In this document: in pieces, positions 8,472-17,068 of the stretch
Position numbering within the stretch: the stretch's first letter is position 1
Layout of the letters: every line of letters starts with the position of its first letter
Source: Gammaproteobacteria bacterium
GTDB lineage: Bacteria > Pseudomonadota > Gammaproteobacteria > Arenicellales > Poriferihabitantaceae
NCBI GenBank assembly: GCA_026709505.1
Contig: JAPOSW010000066.1
Span: 1-55,538, forward strand
Direction: 5' to 3'
DNA: 55,538 nucleotides
The notes under the pieces: generated by a model
Seen by the model: only the letters and a program-made list of their open reading frames with translations
Database searches by the model: none
Told to the model about the DNA's origin: nothing
Translations under genes and position numbers: made by a program

Positions 8472-8933
8472 ATGTTGATCCGGTTTATTTATAAATTCCA
8501 GAATATGCTTTCAATCGGCATCCTATTCCTGTCCATTCTGGCTCTAGGCCTCTGGATGCAGACCCTAATGGAGAATGAAACAAGTTTCACGGCCAGGCCA
8601 GTCAATGACAATGAATCGGATTTCTTCATGGAAAATGTCGTGCTGAACGGAAAAGATGCCAACGGCAGTCGCTATCGAATTGAAGCGGATAGACTTGTTC
8701 ATTATCCATCACGCAACGGTTCGTCTTTGGAGTCGCCACAGTTAACTCAATACAGACCGGATGGAACAGTACAGAATGTCGAGTCAAACCAGGGTTGGCT
8801 GGACAATGCCAGGCAAGTTCTGACCCTCTCGGAAGACGTCCGGATCCGAACCCAGAACTCCAATCAATCAAGTTCCCTGTCCATGACCAAACAGCTCACC
8901 ATCCACCTGAAAGAGCAGGGAGGCCAGTCATGA
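8472..8933 (+). CDS. lptC: LPS export periplasmic/membrane protein LptC
   Basis: A 153-residue bitopic protein. An N-terminal membrane helix (MLSIGILFLSILALGLWM) is followed by a periplasmic beta-jellyroll domain of the LptC family (DFFMENVVLNGKDANGSRYR; RLVHYP; SPQLTQYRPDG). It binds LptBFG at the inner membrane and passes lipopolysaccharide to LptA. Sequence similarity is modest, as usual for LptC, but the position directly before lptA supports the call. Its stop overlaps the lptA start (ATGA), indicating translational coupling. Confidence 0.85.
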   Translation: MLIRFIYKFQNMLSIGILFLSILALGLWMQTLMENETSFTARPVNDNESDFFMENVVLNGKDANGSRYRIEADRLVHYPSRNGSSLESPQLTQYRPDGTVQNVESNQGWLDNARQVLTLSEDVRIRTQNSNQSSSLSMTKQLTIHLKEQGGQS

Positions 8934-9478
8934 ACCCCAGGATGTTAATCGCGATATTCACAACACTGATAGCCCATAGTGGTATCGCTCAGGATAGTGT
9001 ATCGCATCAGCCACTGTTGCTGAATGCCGACTATATCGAGTTGGATTTCAGTACCGGGAAGCGTCTGTACCAGGGGAATGTGGTTCTCACACAGGGCGAT
9101 GTGACAATTGAATGTGATGAAATGACCACGATGCATGATGATGACGATGAGCTGTTTCATGCACTCTGCATTGGAGATCCCGGGATCTTCAAAAAAGAGC
9201 CCAAACAGACGGGGCAGGAGGCGTTAACCGGGAGTGCAGCCAACATCACCTATGACCGCAAGAACAATCAGGTCTTGCTGGTCGACAGAGCAAAGCTGGA
9301 ACGGGGACGAATATTCGTAAACGGTTATCGGATCAGTCACAATCTCAGTACTGAAAAAACCATCGTGCAAGGCGATAGGCAAGATTCGGACATGACTCAG
9401 GCCTCCGAATCTTCAGAATCAGGAGCATCCTCTCGACCCAAGGTTGTAATTCTGCCTAAACAAGATCCAGACAGTTAG
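8930..9478 (+). CDS. lptA: LPS transport periplasmic bridge protein LptA
   Basis: A 182-residue periplasmic protein with a short signal peptide (IAIFTTLIAHSGIAQ). The OstA-like fold is seen in LLLNADYIELDFSTGKRLYQ, GNVVLTQGDVTIECDEM and LTGSAANITYDRKNNQVLL. It oligomerises to carry lipopolysaccharide across the periplasm. The ATG at 8930 overlaps the lptC stop and has AGGGAGG just upstream, which decides this start over longer in-frame extensions. The acidic run DDDDEL and the Ser-rich tail are unremarkable. lptB follows after 52 bases. Confidence 0.88.
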   Translation: MNPRMLIAIFTTLIAHSGIAQDSVSHQPLLLNADYIELDFSTGKRLYQGNVVLTQGDVTIECDEMTTMHDDDDELFHALCIGDPGIFKKEPKQTGQEALTGSAANITYDRKNNQVLLVDRAKLERGRIFVNGYRISHNLSTEKTIVQGDRQDSDMTQASESSESGASSRPKVVILPKQDPDS

Positions 9479-9530
9479 TGTTCGCTGAGGTGGCAGCAAT
9501 GCTGCTTACTATGCGCCCGCACTCTGAATA

Positions 9531-10253
9531 ATGCACCTCTCCATTCGAAATCTTGCCAAGCGTTACAAGAATGCCGTTCTAGTGAAGAATGTCAGCTTGG
9601 ATTTATCCACCGGCGAGATTGTCGGTCTACTGGGACCAAACGGCGCCGGGAAAACCACCAGTTTTGACATGGTCATTGGGCTGATACGGCCAGACTCGGG
9701 CTCTATCCTGTTGGGCGAGACTGAAATATCCAACATGCCGGTTCATGAACGTGCAAGACGAGGCATTGGCTATCTTGCACAGGAGCATTCAGTCTTCCGG
9801 AAATTGACCGTTGAGCAAAATATCATGGCTGTACTGGAACGCAGAAAACCTCTAGCCAAGACCATGCAACAGCAGATATGCAATCGATTGATGGAGGAAT
9901 TTGGAATCATTGAATTACGGAACAAGCCCGCATACCTATTGTCAGGAGGCGAGCAAAGACGCGTCGAAATAGCCAGGCTGTTGTCGCTGGAACCTGCATT
10001 TATACTGCTTGATGAGCCATTTGCAGGCATTGATCCGATTGCCGTTCGGGATATTCAGGGCATCATCCGGAATCTCAAGGAACGCGAGATAGGCATTTTA
10101 ATCACTGATCATAATGTTCGCGAAACACTCGGAATTTGTGACCGGGCCTATATTCTGAATAACGGCATGGTACTAACCAGCGGCACACCGCATGAAATCA
10201 TGAATGACCCGCATGCCAAGTCAACTTATCTTGGCGATGATTTTCGAATGTAG
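9531..10253 (+). CDS. lptB: LPS export ABC transporter ATPase LptB
   Basis: A 240-residue ABC ATPase that powers lipopolysaccharide extraction with LptF and LptG. Motifs: Walker A GLLGPNGAGKTT (about residues 33-44), Q-loop LAQEHSVFRKLTVEQN, signature LLSGGEQRRVEIARLL, Walker B FILLDEPFAGIDP and switch ITDHNVRETL. The 'EHSVFRKLTVEQN' and 'DHNVRETL' wording is specific to LptB. It closes the lptCAB cluster. In related genomes rpoN follows directly; here 260 bases without a gene and then toxin relics follow. Confidence 0.95.
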   Translation: MHLSIRNLAKRYKNAVLVKNVSLDLSTGEIVGLLGPNGAGKTTSFDMVIGLIRPDSGSILLGETEISNMPVHERARRGIGYLAQEHSVFRKLTVEQNIMAVLERRKPLAKTMQQQICNRLMEEFGIIELRNKPAYLLSGGEQRRVEIARLLSLEPAFILLDEPFAGIDPIAVRDIQGIIRNLKEREIGILITDHNVRETLGICDRAYILNNGMVLTSGTPHEIMNDPHAKSTYLGDDFRM

Positions 10254-10514
10254 CCTCAAGCGATTTCAGCCAGAGAGGCCGACGTGAAGCTGACTTTTCA
10301 GGCATCCATGATTAACCCCTAATCCCCTTTTGGGAAATAGGGTCTGGACGCCTTCAATAAAATGAACGAGTCGCATATCAAAGCCCGATAGTTTGCATTG
10401 ATTATCGAAGCAGAAAGTACCGATAAAAATCAGAGATGGCCCACGTTTAGTACTATGATTGCATTGCAATCACAATCTTGACTGACTTGTTTTAAAAATC
10501 GAAGTGCAATAAAT

Positions 10515-10756
10515 ATGGCCAGTATCACTATCCGCAACCTTGACGAAGAGGTAAAATCACGTGTTCGCGTGCAGGCAGCAGAACATCATCGCTCTATGGA
10601 AGAAGAAGCACGGCTTATCTTGCGTGATGCAGTGGGCTGTCCGGAGACGCTAGCAATCTGGTCACTGCCATAAGGGCCCGGATTGCACCGCTTGGAGGTG
10701 TAGACCTGGATCTACCTTCGCGTGAGATCGGACGCGACCCGCCGTCATTCAAATAA
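10515..10756 (+). pseudogene. FitA-like antitoxin, frameshifted
   Basis: From the ATG at 10515 the frame reads MASITIRNLDEEVKSRVRVQ and HRSMEEEARLILRDAVG, the ribbon-helix-helix start of FitA/StbC antitoxins. The frame then runs into a TAA at about 10670. The expected tail, LVTAIRARIAPLGGVDLDL and GRDPPSFK, continues in another frame to the TAA at 10754-10756, so one or two bases have been gained or lost near 10635. A DNA-binding N-terminal piece could still be made, but the toxin-wrapping C terminus is lost. It precedes the likewise frameshifted toxin. Confidence 0.85.
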
Positions 10757-10766
10757 TGCATTCTTG

Positions 10767-11253
10767 ATGTTCCTGCTGGACACGAACGTAGTATCCGAAC
10801 TTCTGCGTCCATCACCCGAATCTATCGTTGCATACTGGGTTGAGAATCGCCAGACAAAAGAAATGTATTTTTCGGCAATTGGAGAGGCTGAACTCCTTTA
10901 TGGCGTGGCCATTTTGCCAGATAGCCACCGCAAATCGGCACTGGCTTTTGCTATTGATGCGATTCTGCATGAGGATTTTGCAAATCGAATTCTCCCATTC
11001 GACAGCGATGCTGCACGGGAATATGCCTGCATTGCATCAACAAGAAGATCCGAAGGTCGGCCAAATGCCTGCTTCTGACTGTCAAATCGCGGCGATTGCC
11101 CGTTCTCGGAACATGAAGATCGTAACGCGCAATTTCCGAGACTATGAGGGTCTTGACATTGATATAGTTAATAACCTGGACGGTGAATTCATTAAGGCAG
11201 CAGGAAATATAAATAGAAACCACGATGAAGAAAAAATCAAAAACATACATTGA
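10767..11253 (+). pseudogene. FitB/VapC-like PIN toxin, frameshifted
   Basis: The ATG at 10767 starts MFLLDTNVVSELLRPSPE, the PIN-domain N terminus of FitB, and continues through LSAI-like YFSAIGEAELLYGVAILP. After STRRSEGRP the frame ends at a TGA near 11077. The C-terminal PIN block SDCQIAAIARSRNMKIVTRN FRD.EG continues in the next frame. The shift lies around 11060-11070. Conserved acidic residues are therefore split between frames and the RNase should be inactive. The second frame runs on to 11253, past the ATG of the following ATPase, and that tail is probably not native. Confidence 0.85.
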
Positions 11254-12535
11254 TCAGGTCACCTTGACAGACTTTCGCTGTTTTTCCGGCCGGCATTCCG
11301 CAAGACTAGCACCGCTTACTGTGCTCGTGGGTGAAAACAGCACCGGCAAGACTTCATTTTTGGCATTAATCAGTGCACTATGGGGACTGGTGCATAACGG
11401 AGATGTACCCGATTTCAAGGAAGCTCCGTACGATCTGGGCAGTTTCCCGGAAATTGCTCATCATAAGGGTGGCTCAGCCAAAAAAGCCCAACAATTTGAA
11501 GCCGATCTGAGAATCTGCGATAGCCGGGCATCAGCCGCATCCTTCAGTTTTACCTTTGAAAAAAAGGGGGCTGTTCCATACCCGACCGTTCGACGTTTTT
11601 CAAATAAGACAGGCTTGCTGAGTGTCAGCGAACTGAACGGTAAACTTCAATTAAGCGCTGAGACAGACAAAGGACACGCATGGGATACAACAATCCATGT
11701 GGAATTTCCACAGGCAAATACACCTCACCTGTTGCCTCTGGGCCTTGTGTGGTTTTTATGCAATAAAAATCGTGATCAAGACGAAGAACCACCCAAGGTT
11801 GTCAAAAGGCTGATTGCTGATCTTGGTCGCTTTGAGAGACATCCGGGTTCAAGGCTTTTTGCAAGTGCGCCTGTACGATCGAAGCCTCATCGAACCTATG
11901 ATCCTGCTCGACATTCGCAAGATCCGGAAGGCGATTACGTGCCGATGTACATGGCGTACCTGGCTCATCAACACCCCCGCCAATGGGCAGCATTTGAGGA
12001 AAAAATGGTGGGATTTGGCAAAACTTCCGGGCTTTTTGATGAAATCCGGATCAAATCTCTTGGAAAGCATGAAGGACAGCCCTTTCAGATTGAGGTCAGG
12101 AAGCAAGGAAATACAAAGCATGGGCCATGGCGCAATCTTGTCGATGTGGGCTACGGCGTGAGTCAGATCTTGCCGCTGATTACTGAACTAATGCGCCATG
12201 ATGCACCAGCACTGACCCTGCTGCAGCAGCCAGAAGTCCACCTTCACCCCAGTGCTCAGGCCGCACTTGGAAGCATCTTCGGCCACCTGGCAACGGATCG
12301 ACAAATTGTTGTCGAAACGCACAGCGATTTTTTGATTAACCGCATCCGCATGGATATTCGTGACCAAAAAGTACCCCTGTCGCCAAGCGATGTGTCCATT
12401 CTCTATTTTGAGCGAGGCGAAATCGAGGTTCATATCCACTCCATTGGCATTGACCAGCAAGGCAACATAACGGGAGCACCGCCGGGCTATGGCAGGTTTT
12501 TCATGGAAGAGGCAGCCAGGTCGGAACAATACTGA
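11225..12535 (+). CDS. OLD/RecF-like AAA ATPase of an ATPase-PIN module, copy B
   Basis: A 436-residue ATPase homologous along its length to the gene at 2180-3577. Motifs: TLTDFRCFSG, Walker A GENSTGKTS (36-44), a shared middle block APVRSKPHRTYDPARHSQDP, signature GYGVSQILPLITELM, Walker B LLQQPEVHLHPSAQAALG and VETHSDFLINRIRMDIR. No TOPRIM or other nuclease domain is fused. Its TGA overlaps the ATG of the PIN-like gene (TGATG), so translation is coupled. The regions between motifs differ clearly from copy A, so the two are old paralogues or separate arrivals rather than a recent duplication. Likely role: nucleotide-dependent sensor or regulator of the PIN protein; this is inference. Confidence 0.82.
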   Translation: MKKKSKTYIDQVTLTDFRCFSGRHSARLAPLTVLVGENSTGKTSFLALISALWGLVHNGDVPDFKEAPYDLGSFPEIAHHKGGSAKKAQQFEADLRICDSRASAASFSFTFEKKGAVPYPTVRRFSNKTGLLSVSELNGKLQLSAETDKGHAWDTTIHVEFPQANTPHLLPLGLVWFLCNKNRDQDEEPPKVVKRLIADLGRFERHPGSRLFASAPVRSKPHRTYDPARHSQDPEGDYVPMYMAYLAHQHPRQWAAFEEKMVGFGKTSGLFDEIRIKSLGKHEGQPFQIEVRKQGNTKHGPWRNLVDVGYGVSQILPLITELMRHDAPALTLLQQPEVHLHPSAQAALGSIFGHLATDRQIVVETHSDFLINRIRMDIRDQKVPLSPSDVSILYFERGEIEVHIHSIGIDQQGNITGAPPGYGRFFMEEAARSEQY

Positions 12536-13011
12536 TGTGCGCAATCCTGGATGCGAATGTCGCTTCTGAAATCTTCGGCAAACGTAAAAGCCGGGCTGGA
12601 GAGGAATTTCGAAAATGGCTGGACAGCGGCTCCTCAGCCCTTGCCCTTGTGTCGGGAGGAAAACTCGCCGATGAATTAAAAGGCAATGCACACTTTCGAG
12701 GATGGAGCCGTACCGCCATTCAATATGGCAGATTCCGGCTAGTGGACCGGGCGGAAGTTGAAACACAAGCTGCCAAGCTTCGCCAATCAAGGGCTTGTAT
12801 ATCGGACGATGAACACATCATTGCACTGGCGCAAATATCTCATGCACGACTGCTTTTCAGCAACGATGCGAACCTTCACAAAGACTTCAAGGACAAGAGC
12901 TTAATTCATGATCCAGAAGGCAAGATCTATTCCACCCTCAAAAACAAGGACTTTACCCCAAGCAAAAAACGGCTTCTCGCAGATGGAAATTTGTGTGTCA
13001 CGGACAAATAA
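12535..13011 (+). CDS. PIN-like nuclease of an ATPase-PIN module, copy B
   Basis: A 158-residue protein starting MCAILDANVASEIFG. Its PIN-type acidic residues D6, D46/E47, D91/D92 (ISDDEHIIALAQ) and D111 (LLFSNDANLHKDF) stand at the same residue numbers as in copy A (1719-2168). The ending DPEGKIYS is also shared. The basic tail (FTPSKKRLLADGN) is longer than in copy A. It is translationally coupled to the ATPase. Inference: it is a ribonuclease effector held in check or delivered by the ATPase. The product is larger than most VapC toxins (about 130 residues), and no antitoxin-like gene adjoins it. Confidence 0.77.
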   Translation: MCAILDANVASEIFGKRKSRAGEEFRKWLDSGSSALALVSGGKLADELKGNAHFRGWSRTAIQYGRFRLVDRAEVETQAAKLRQSRACISDDEHIIALAQISHARLLFSNDANLHKDFKDKSLIHDPEGKIYSTLKNKDFTPSKKRLLADGNLCVTDK

Positions 13012-13170
13012 TTGATAAGAGCAAATACTTGACGAGTCATCAGTATGGCAATACTATTGTGCCAGTAGGTTCACGCCTCAATCGAATCCGTGATGACTAG
13101 GTTCTAACCGAAAATGCATCGAAAACCACAGTCTTGAACGGCCCATAATTCACTAACAACGAGAATTTGC

Positions 13171-13494
13171 ATGCAAATATCAATCAGCGGACATCAACTG
13201 GAAATCACCGAATCCCTGCACAACCGTATTTCAAAGAAAGTAGAAAAAATCTCGAAGCACTTTGATCATCTAACCAGTACGCATGTGGTCCTGCATGTTG
13301 AAAAAAACCGGCATATCGCTGAAGCCACCATCAATACCAAAGGAGCAATGATCCATGCATCCGGCACTGCTGATGACATGTACACCGCTATTGATTCCAT
13401 GGCCCACAAGCTGGACCGTCAAGTCCTCAAGCACAAGGAAAAAATGACCAGTCACCACCGGGAAGACGTTACTGCAAAACGCCGGGCAAGCTAG
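13171..13494 (+). CDS. hpf: Ribosome hibernation promoting factor (HPF/YhbH)
   Basis: A 107-residue ribosome-binding protein. MQISISGHQLEITESLHNRI, HVVLHVEKNRHIAEATI and GTADDMYTAIDSMAHKLDRQ are the conserved HPF/RaiA segments, and the basic tail KHKEKMTSHH completes the short form. It binds the 30S decoding region in stationary phase. In gammaproteobacteria it lies between rpoN and ptsN, and is often expressed from the rpoN cluster. Here the module at 11225-13011 takes the rpoN place, leaving 159 bases for an hpf promoter. Confidence 0.93.
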   Translation: MQISISGHQLEITESLHNRISKKVEKISKHFDHLTSTHVVLHVEKNRHIAEATINTKGAMIHASGTADDMYTAIDSMAHKLDRQVLKHKEKMTSHHREDVTAKRRAS

Positions 13495-14016
13495 ATGTCA
13501 TCGCCCGCACTCGACACACTATCCAGATTTTCCGGACAAAACCCGATGCTCTTGGATTATTTGCACGTAAATCGCATTGAGATTGACCTTGATGTGACAA
13601 GCCGAAAGCGACTGTTCGAAGAAATTGCTGATATCGCCAGCAGAAACCACAGTCCCGGTGAAGCGCAATTGATGCTGCCCTTGACTTCCGAATGCGTGTG
13701 TGAAACATTGAACCAAAGGGAACGCCTGGGCAGCACCGGAATTGGCCATGGCATCATGCTGCCACATGGTCGAATCAAAGACCTTCCAGAACCGATTATT
13801 TCAGTCGTTCGGCTCAAGTCCCCGATCGAATACGATGTGCCCGACCAGGTTCAGATATGGCTGGCGGTGTGCCTGCTGGTCCCGGAAAATGCCAATGAAG
13901 CGCACCTCAACCTGCTCGCCGAGTTGGCAGCGCTCCTGAACAATGCAGAGTTTGTCTCGGCTCTCAAAGAAACCGAAACGAGCTTCGAAATCATGCGGCT
14001 TTTTTCCAGCGCCTAG
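13495..14016 (+). CDS. ptsN: PTS EIIA-Ntr regulatory protein
   Basis: A 173-residue EIIA domain of the nitrogen-related phosphotransferase system. The phosphorylated histidine lies in GIGHGIMLPHGRIKDL, and RERLGSTGIGHG precedes it as in the family. The chosen ATG follows the hpf stop without a gap. A start at 13546 (MLLDYLHVNRIE) would give the more usual length, and neither has a strong ribosome site. PtsN normally regulates potassium uptake (TrkA/KdpD) and envelope stress by its phosphorylation state; trkA and trkH are in this window. Confidence 0.9.
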   Translation: MSSPALDTLSRFSGQNPMLLDYLHVNRIEIDLDVTSRKRLFEEIADIASRNHSPGEAQLMLPLTSECVCETLNQRERLGSTGIGHGIMLPHGRIKDLPEPIISVVRLKSPIEYDVPDQVQIWLAVCLLVPENANEAHLNLLAELAALLNNAEFVSALKETETSFEIMRLFSSA

Positions 14017-14124
14017 CCACAGACCCGAAATCAGTGGTATCTTGCCCTGCCTGACTGAAAATGGCAAGAAAATTGCCTGAGCGAATGTCAGGCATGAAGT
14101 CCAAAGACATCCTGTAATTCCCTC

Positions 14125-15036
14125 ATGACACTTGATCCCATGGCTGCACCGGACCTGATCATCATCAGCGGCCTGTCCGGTTCAGGAAAGAGTGTTGCCC
14201 TGCAGTCCCTGGAGGATGTCGGATATTACTGCATCGACAATCTTCCGGTCGGCTTGCTCCATGAACTGATGGTCAAACTCTCGCAGGACATGGAAAATGA
14301 CAAATTACGGGCCCATGGAATTGCCGTCAGCATTGATTCAAGAAACAGGCAATCTCTGCTGGAAGTGGATGGAGCATTAAATGGCCTCGGTGAACTTGGC
14401 GTTGGCTACCGGGTTCTGTTTCTCGAGTCTGAAGAGCAAATTCTGATTCGGCGCTACAGCGAAACTCGTCGCAAGCACCCCCTGACTGACGATTTCACTC
14501 CACTTCTCGAGGGCATTCAGCAAGAGCGGGATTTGCTGATGCCGATTCTGGGTCGAGCAGAGAAGGTGATCGACACCACAGGCACTACACCGCATGAATT
14601 AAGGAGTTGGGTGAGAGACTTTGCCGCCGTGGACACGGTGCATGGTCCGTTGCTTCTTATCGAGTCCTTTTCATTTCGTCACGGCCCCCCAAACGATGCA
14701 GACTTCATGTTTGACGTGCGTTGTCTCCCGAATCCCTATTGGCAGGAATCCCTGAGACCCCTTAATGGTCTTGACAAGCCGGTTCAGGACTTCCTGGGAG
14801 AGCAGCCGGAAGCCATGCAGATGATCGAGCAGATTCATGACTTCCTGAAATTCTGGCTGCCCGGATTTATCCGTGAAAACCGATACTACATTACCGTAGC
14901 TGTTGGCTGTACTGGCGGTCAGCATCGATCCGTGTACATCTGCGACCAACTGCATGGACGTTTGAGCGGTGAATCACTGCCTGTCCAGATCCGCCACCGC
15001 GATCTCGGCTTAAGGACTGGGGATCATGCGACTTGA
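14125..15036 (+). CDS. rapZ: RNase adapter protein RapZ
   Basis: A 303-residue P-loop protein of the RapZ (YvcJ) family. Walker A is GLSGSGKSVALQSLEDVGYY (residues about 16-35). YCIDNLP, YRVLFLES, ETRRKHPL and IESFSFRHGPPNDADFMFDV follow. The C-terminal GCTGGQHRSVYICDQL is the conserved block that binds small RNAs or GlcN6P. In enterobacteria it steers GlmZ to RNase E. The last codons overlap the ptsO start by 11 bases, so the two are coupled. Confidence 0.95.
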   Translation: MTLDPMAAPDLIIISGLSGSGKSVALQSLEDVGYYCIDNLPVGLLHELMVKLSQDMENDKLRAHGIAVSIDSRNRQSLLEVDGALNGLGELGVGYRVLFLESEEQILIRRYSETRRKHPLTDDFTPLLEGIQQERDLLMPILGRAEKVIDTTGTTPHELRSWVRDFAAVDTVHGPLLLIESFSFRHGPPNDADFMFDVRCLPNPYWQESLRPLNGLDKPVQDFLGEQPEAMQMIEQIHDFLKFWLPGFIRENRYYITVAVGCTGGQHRSVYICDQLHGRLSGESLPVQIRHRDLGLRTGDHAT

Positions 15037-15298
15037 ACAGGATATTCGGGTAATCAATAAACTGGGGCTGCATACCCGAGCGGCCGCTAAACTGGCCAAA
15101 CTCTGCTCGCGGTTTGAAAGTTCCATAGAAATCGCCAGCAGCAAACGACGAGCAGATGCAAAAAGCATCATGAGTGTCATGATGCTGGCGGCCTGCCAGG
15201 GCACTGAACTCAAGATGGTGGTCGAAGGTGAAGACGCAGCAGAAGCCCTCCGCCAAATTAACGACCTCTTTGAATCCTGCTTTGAAGAACGGGAGTAA
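15026..15298 (+). CDS. ptsO: HPr-like phosphocarrier (NPr)
   Basis: A 90-residue HPr. The phosphohistidine is H16 in NKLGLHTRAAAKLAKL. The regulatory loop SIMSVMMLAACQGTEL lacks a clear HPr-kinase serine consensus but keeps the fold. It transfers phosphate from Enzyme I (next gene, 11 bases downstream) to PtsN. No sugar-specific PTS permease is visible nearby, so the chain is likely purely regulatory. Confidence 0.92.
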   Translation: MRLEQDIRVINKLGLHTRAAAKLAKLCSRFESSIEIASSKRRADAKSIMSVMMLAACQGTELKMVVEGEDAAEALRQINDLFESCFEERE

Positions 15299-15309
15299 GG
15301 AACAATAAC

Positions 15310-17037
15310 ATGTTTACGCTGCATGGAACGGGAGTTGGATTCGGGATTGCCATCGGCACCGCCCGACTGATTCGAAGGCCCGGCCAAGAAGTCCCGGAAT
15401 ACAGCATTCTGTCTGGACAGGTCAATCAGGAGATACAGCGCTTGACAGACGGCATTCACTCGGCAGCAGACTGCCTGAGTGCCTACTACGAGGACATTCA
15501 TGATGCAAGCACCTCCGAGGTGCAAGGGATTCTGGAAGCGCACCTGATGATGGTGCAAGACCCGATCCTTCTTGAACAGTCAGCCTCAATCATCCGAGAG
15601 CGGCTGGTCAACGCAGAATTTGCCTTGCAGCTCCATTGTGAAAACCTGCAGGCAGTGTTCCGGAACATTGATGACCCCTACATGCGCAACAAGTCTGATG
15701 AAATTTCACAGGTAATCGGACGAATCCAGGATGAACTGCTGGGACAACATGCCGGGCAGTCTTCACTTGAAGGGATCAAGGAAGGCGAAATCATCGTCAC
15801 CCATGACCTGATGCCGGCCGATACAATCGAGTACAAGAAATACCATGTCGGCGCCTTTCTGACCAATTTGGGCGGGCCTATTTCGCATACGGCAATTCTT
15901 GCCCGAAGCATGCAAATTCCGGCCATTGTGGGGTTGCATGAGGGAATTCGCTACCTAAAAACCGGCGACACTCTGGTTATCGACGGCAAGCGCGGAATCG
16001 TACTGGTTGAACCTGACGATGCAGCTCTTGATGTCTACCACAAACGAGCGGCGAAAATCAAACGGGTAGCCAGGGAACTCGAAGCCATCAAATACAAGCC
16101 CGCAAGGACACTGGATGGCCGGACTATCGAGTTGAACGCCAACATCGAGTTTGCCGACGAATTAAAGCAAAGCCTGGAATGCAATGCATCAGGCATTGGC
16201 CTGTACCGCACCGAATCCCTGTACATGAATCGCAAAGAGCTACCGGATGAAGCAGAGCAGTTTGATGTTTATTCAACTCTACTCAATTCAACGGAACGTC
16301 CGGTCACCATCAGGACTCTTGACCTGGGGGCTGACAAACAAGTAGACGGAGGCCGCCGAAACATGAGTCTGGCTACCAACCCGGCATTGGGGCTGCGGGC
16401 AATACGCCTCTGCCTGCATGACCTGACTTTATTCAAGCCCCAGCTCAGGGCATTGTACCGTGCATCCATTCATGGGGATTTGCGGATCATGATACCGATG
16501 GTATCGAGTCAGGCAGAACTTGATCAGCTGTTCATCGTGCTGGACGAGGTTCGTGATGAACTTGCCCAGGAAAACCTCCCTTTCAAGCCGCATGTTCCAA
16601 TAGGCGGAATGATTGAAGTTCCAGCCGCGGCAGTTACTGCAGATATTTTTGCGAAACGTCTGGATTTTCTGTCGATCGGGACCAATGACCTGATTCAATA
16701 CACTCTGGCCATCGATCGAATCGATGATGAAGTGAACTACCTTTATGACCCATTGCATCCTGCGGTTCTGCGCTTAATCAAGTCGGTGATTGATGTCGGC
16801 CAAAATGCCGGAATACCGGTCTCCATGTGCGGAGAGATGGCCGGCGATATCGAATGTACCCGAATTCTTCTTGCCCTGGGTCTTCGAGAATTCAGCATGG
16901 ACTCAGCCGTGATCAGTGAAGTCAAGCAGAGAGTGCGTGGAACCCATATCGGGGAAATAGAGCCCATGGTCCGTGACCTGCTGACGGTTAATGAGTCGGA
17001 TCGCTATCGTGACCTCATCCAGCTGATCAACCGGTAA
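15310..17037 (+). CDS. ptsI: Phosphoenolpyruvate-protein phosphotransferase, Enzyme I
   Basis: A 575-residue Enzyme I that takes phosphate from PEP and passes it to HPr. Visible elements: the histidine domain (GGPISHTAILARSMQIPAIV, phosphohistidine in ISHTAI), the PEP-binding arginine region (GIGLYRTESLYMN), the TIM barrel (TIRTLDLGADKQ; IMIPMVSS), the signature LSIGTNDLIQYTLAIDR and the catalytic CGEMAGD. There is no N-terminal GAF domain, so this is the classical form rather than PtsP. Its position after ptsO resembles the arrangement in lineages with an incomplete, regulatory PTS. Confidence 0.95.
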   Translation: MFTLHGTGVGFGIAIGTARLIRRPGQEVPEYSILSGQVNQEIQRLTDGIHSAADCLSAYYEDIHDASTSEVQGILEAHLMMVQDPILLEQSASIIRERLVNAEFALQLHCENLQAVFRNIDDPYMRNKSDEISQVIGRIQDELLGQHAGQSSLEGIKEGEIIVTHDLMPADTIEYKKYHVGAFLTNLGGPISHTAILARSMQIPAIVGLHEGIRYLKTGDTLVIDGKRGIVLVEPDDAALDVYHKRAAKIKRVARELEAIKYKPARTLDGRTIELNANIEFADELKQSLECNASGIGLYRTESLYMNRKELPDEAEQFDVYSTLLNSTERPVTIRTLDLGADKQVDGGRRNMSLATNPALGLRAIRLCLHDLTLFKPQLRALYRASIHGDLRIMIPMVSSQAELDQLFIVLDEVRDELAQENLPFKPHVPIGGMIEVPAAAVTADIFAKRLDFLSIGTNDLIQYTLAIDRIDDEVNYLYDPLHPAVLRLIKSVIDVGQNAGIPVSMCGEMAGDIECTRILLALGLREFSMDSAVISEVKQRVRGTHIGEIEPMVRDLLTVNESDRYRDLIQLINR

Positions 17038-17068
17038 TCCGGTTGCACGCAAGCGCATGCCTGCCGGG

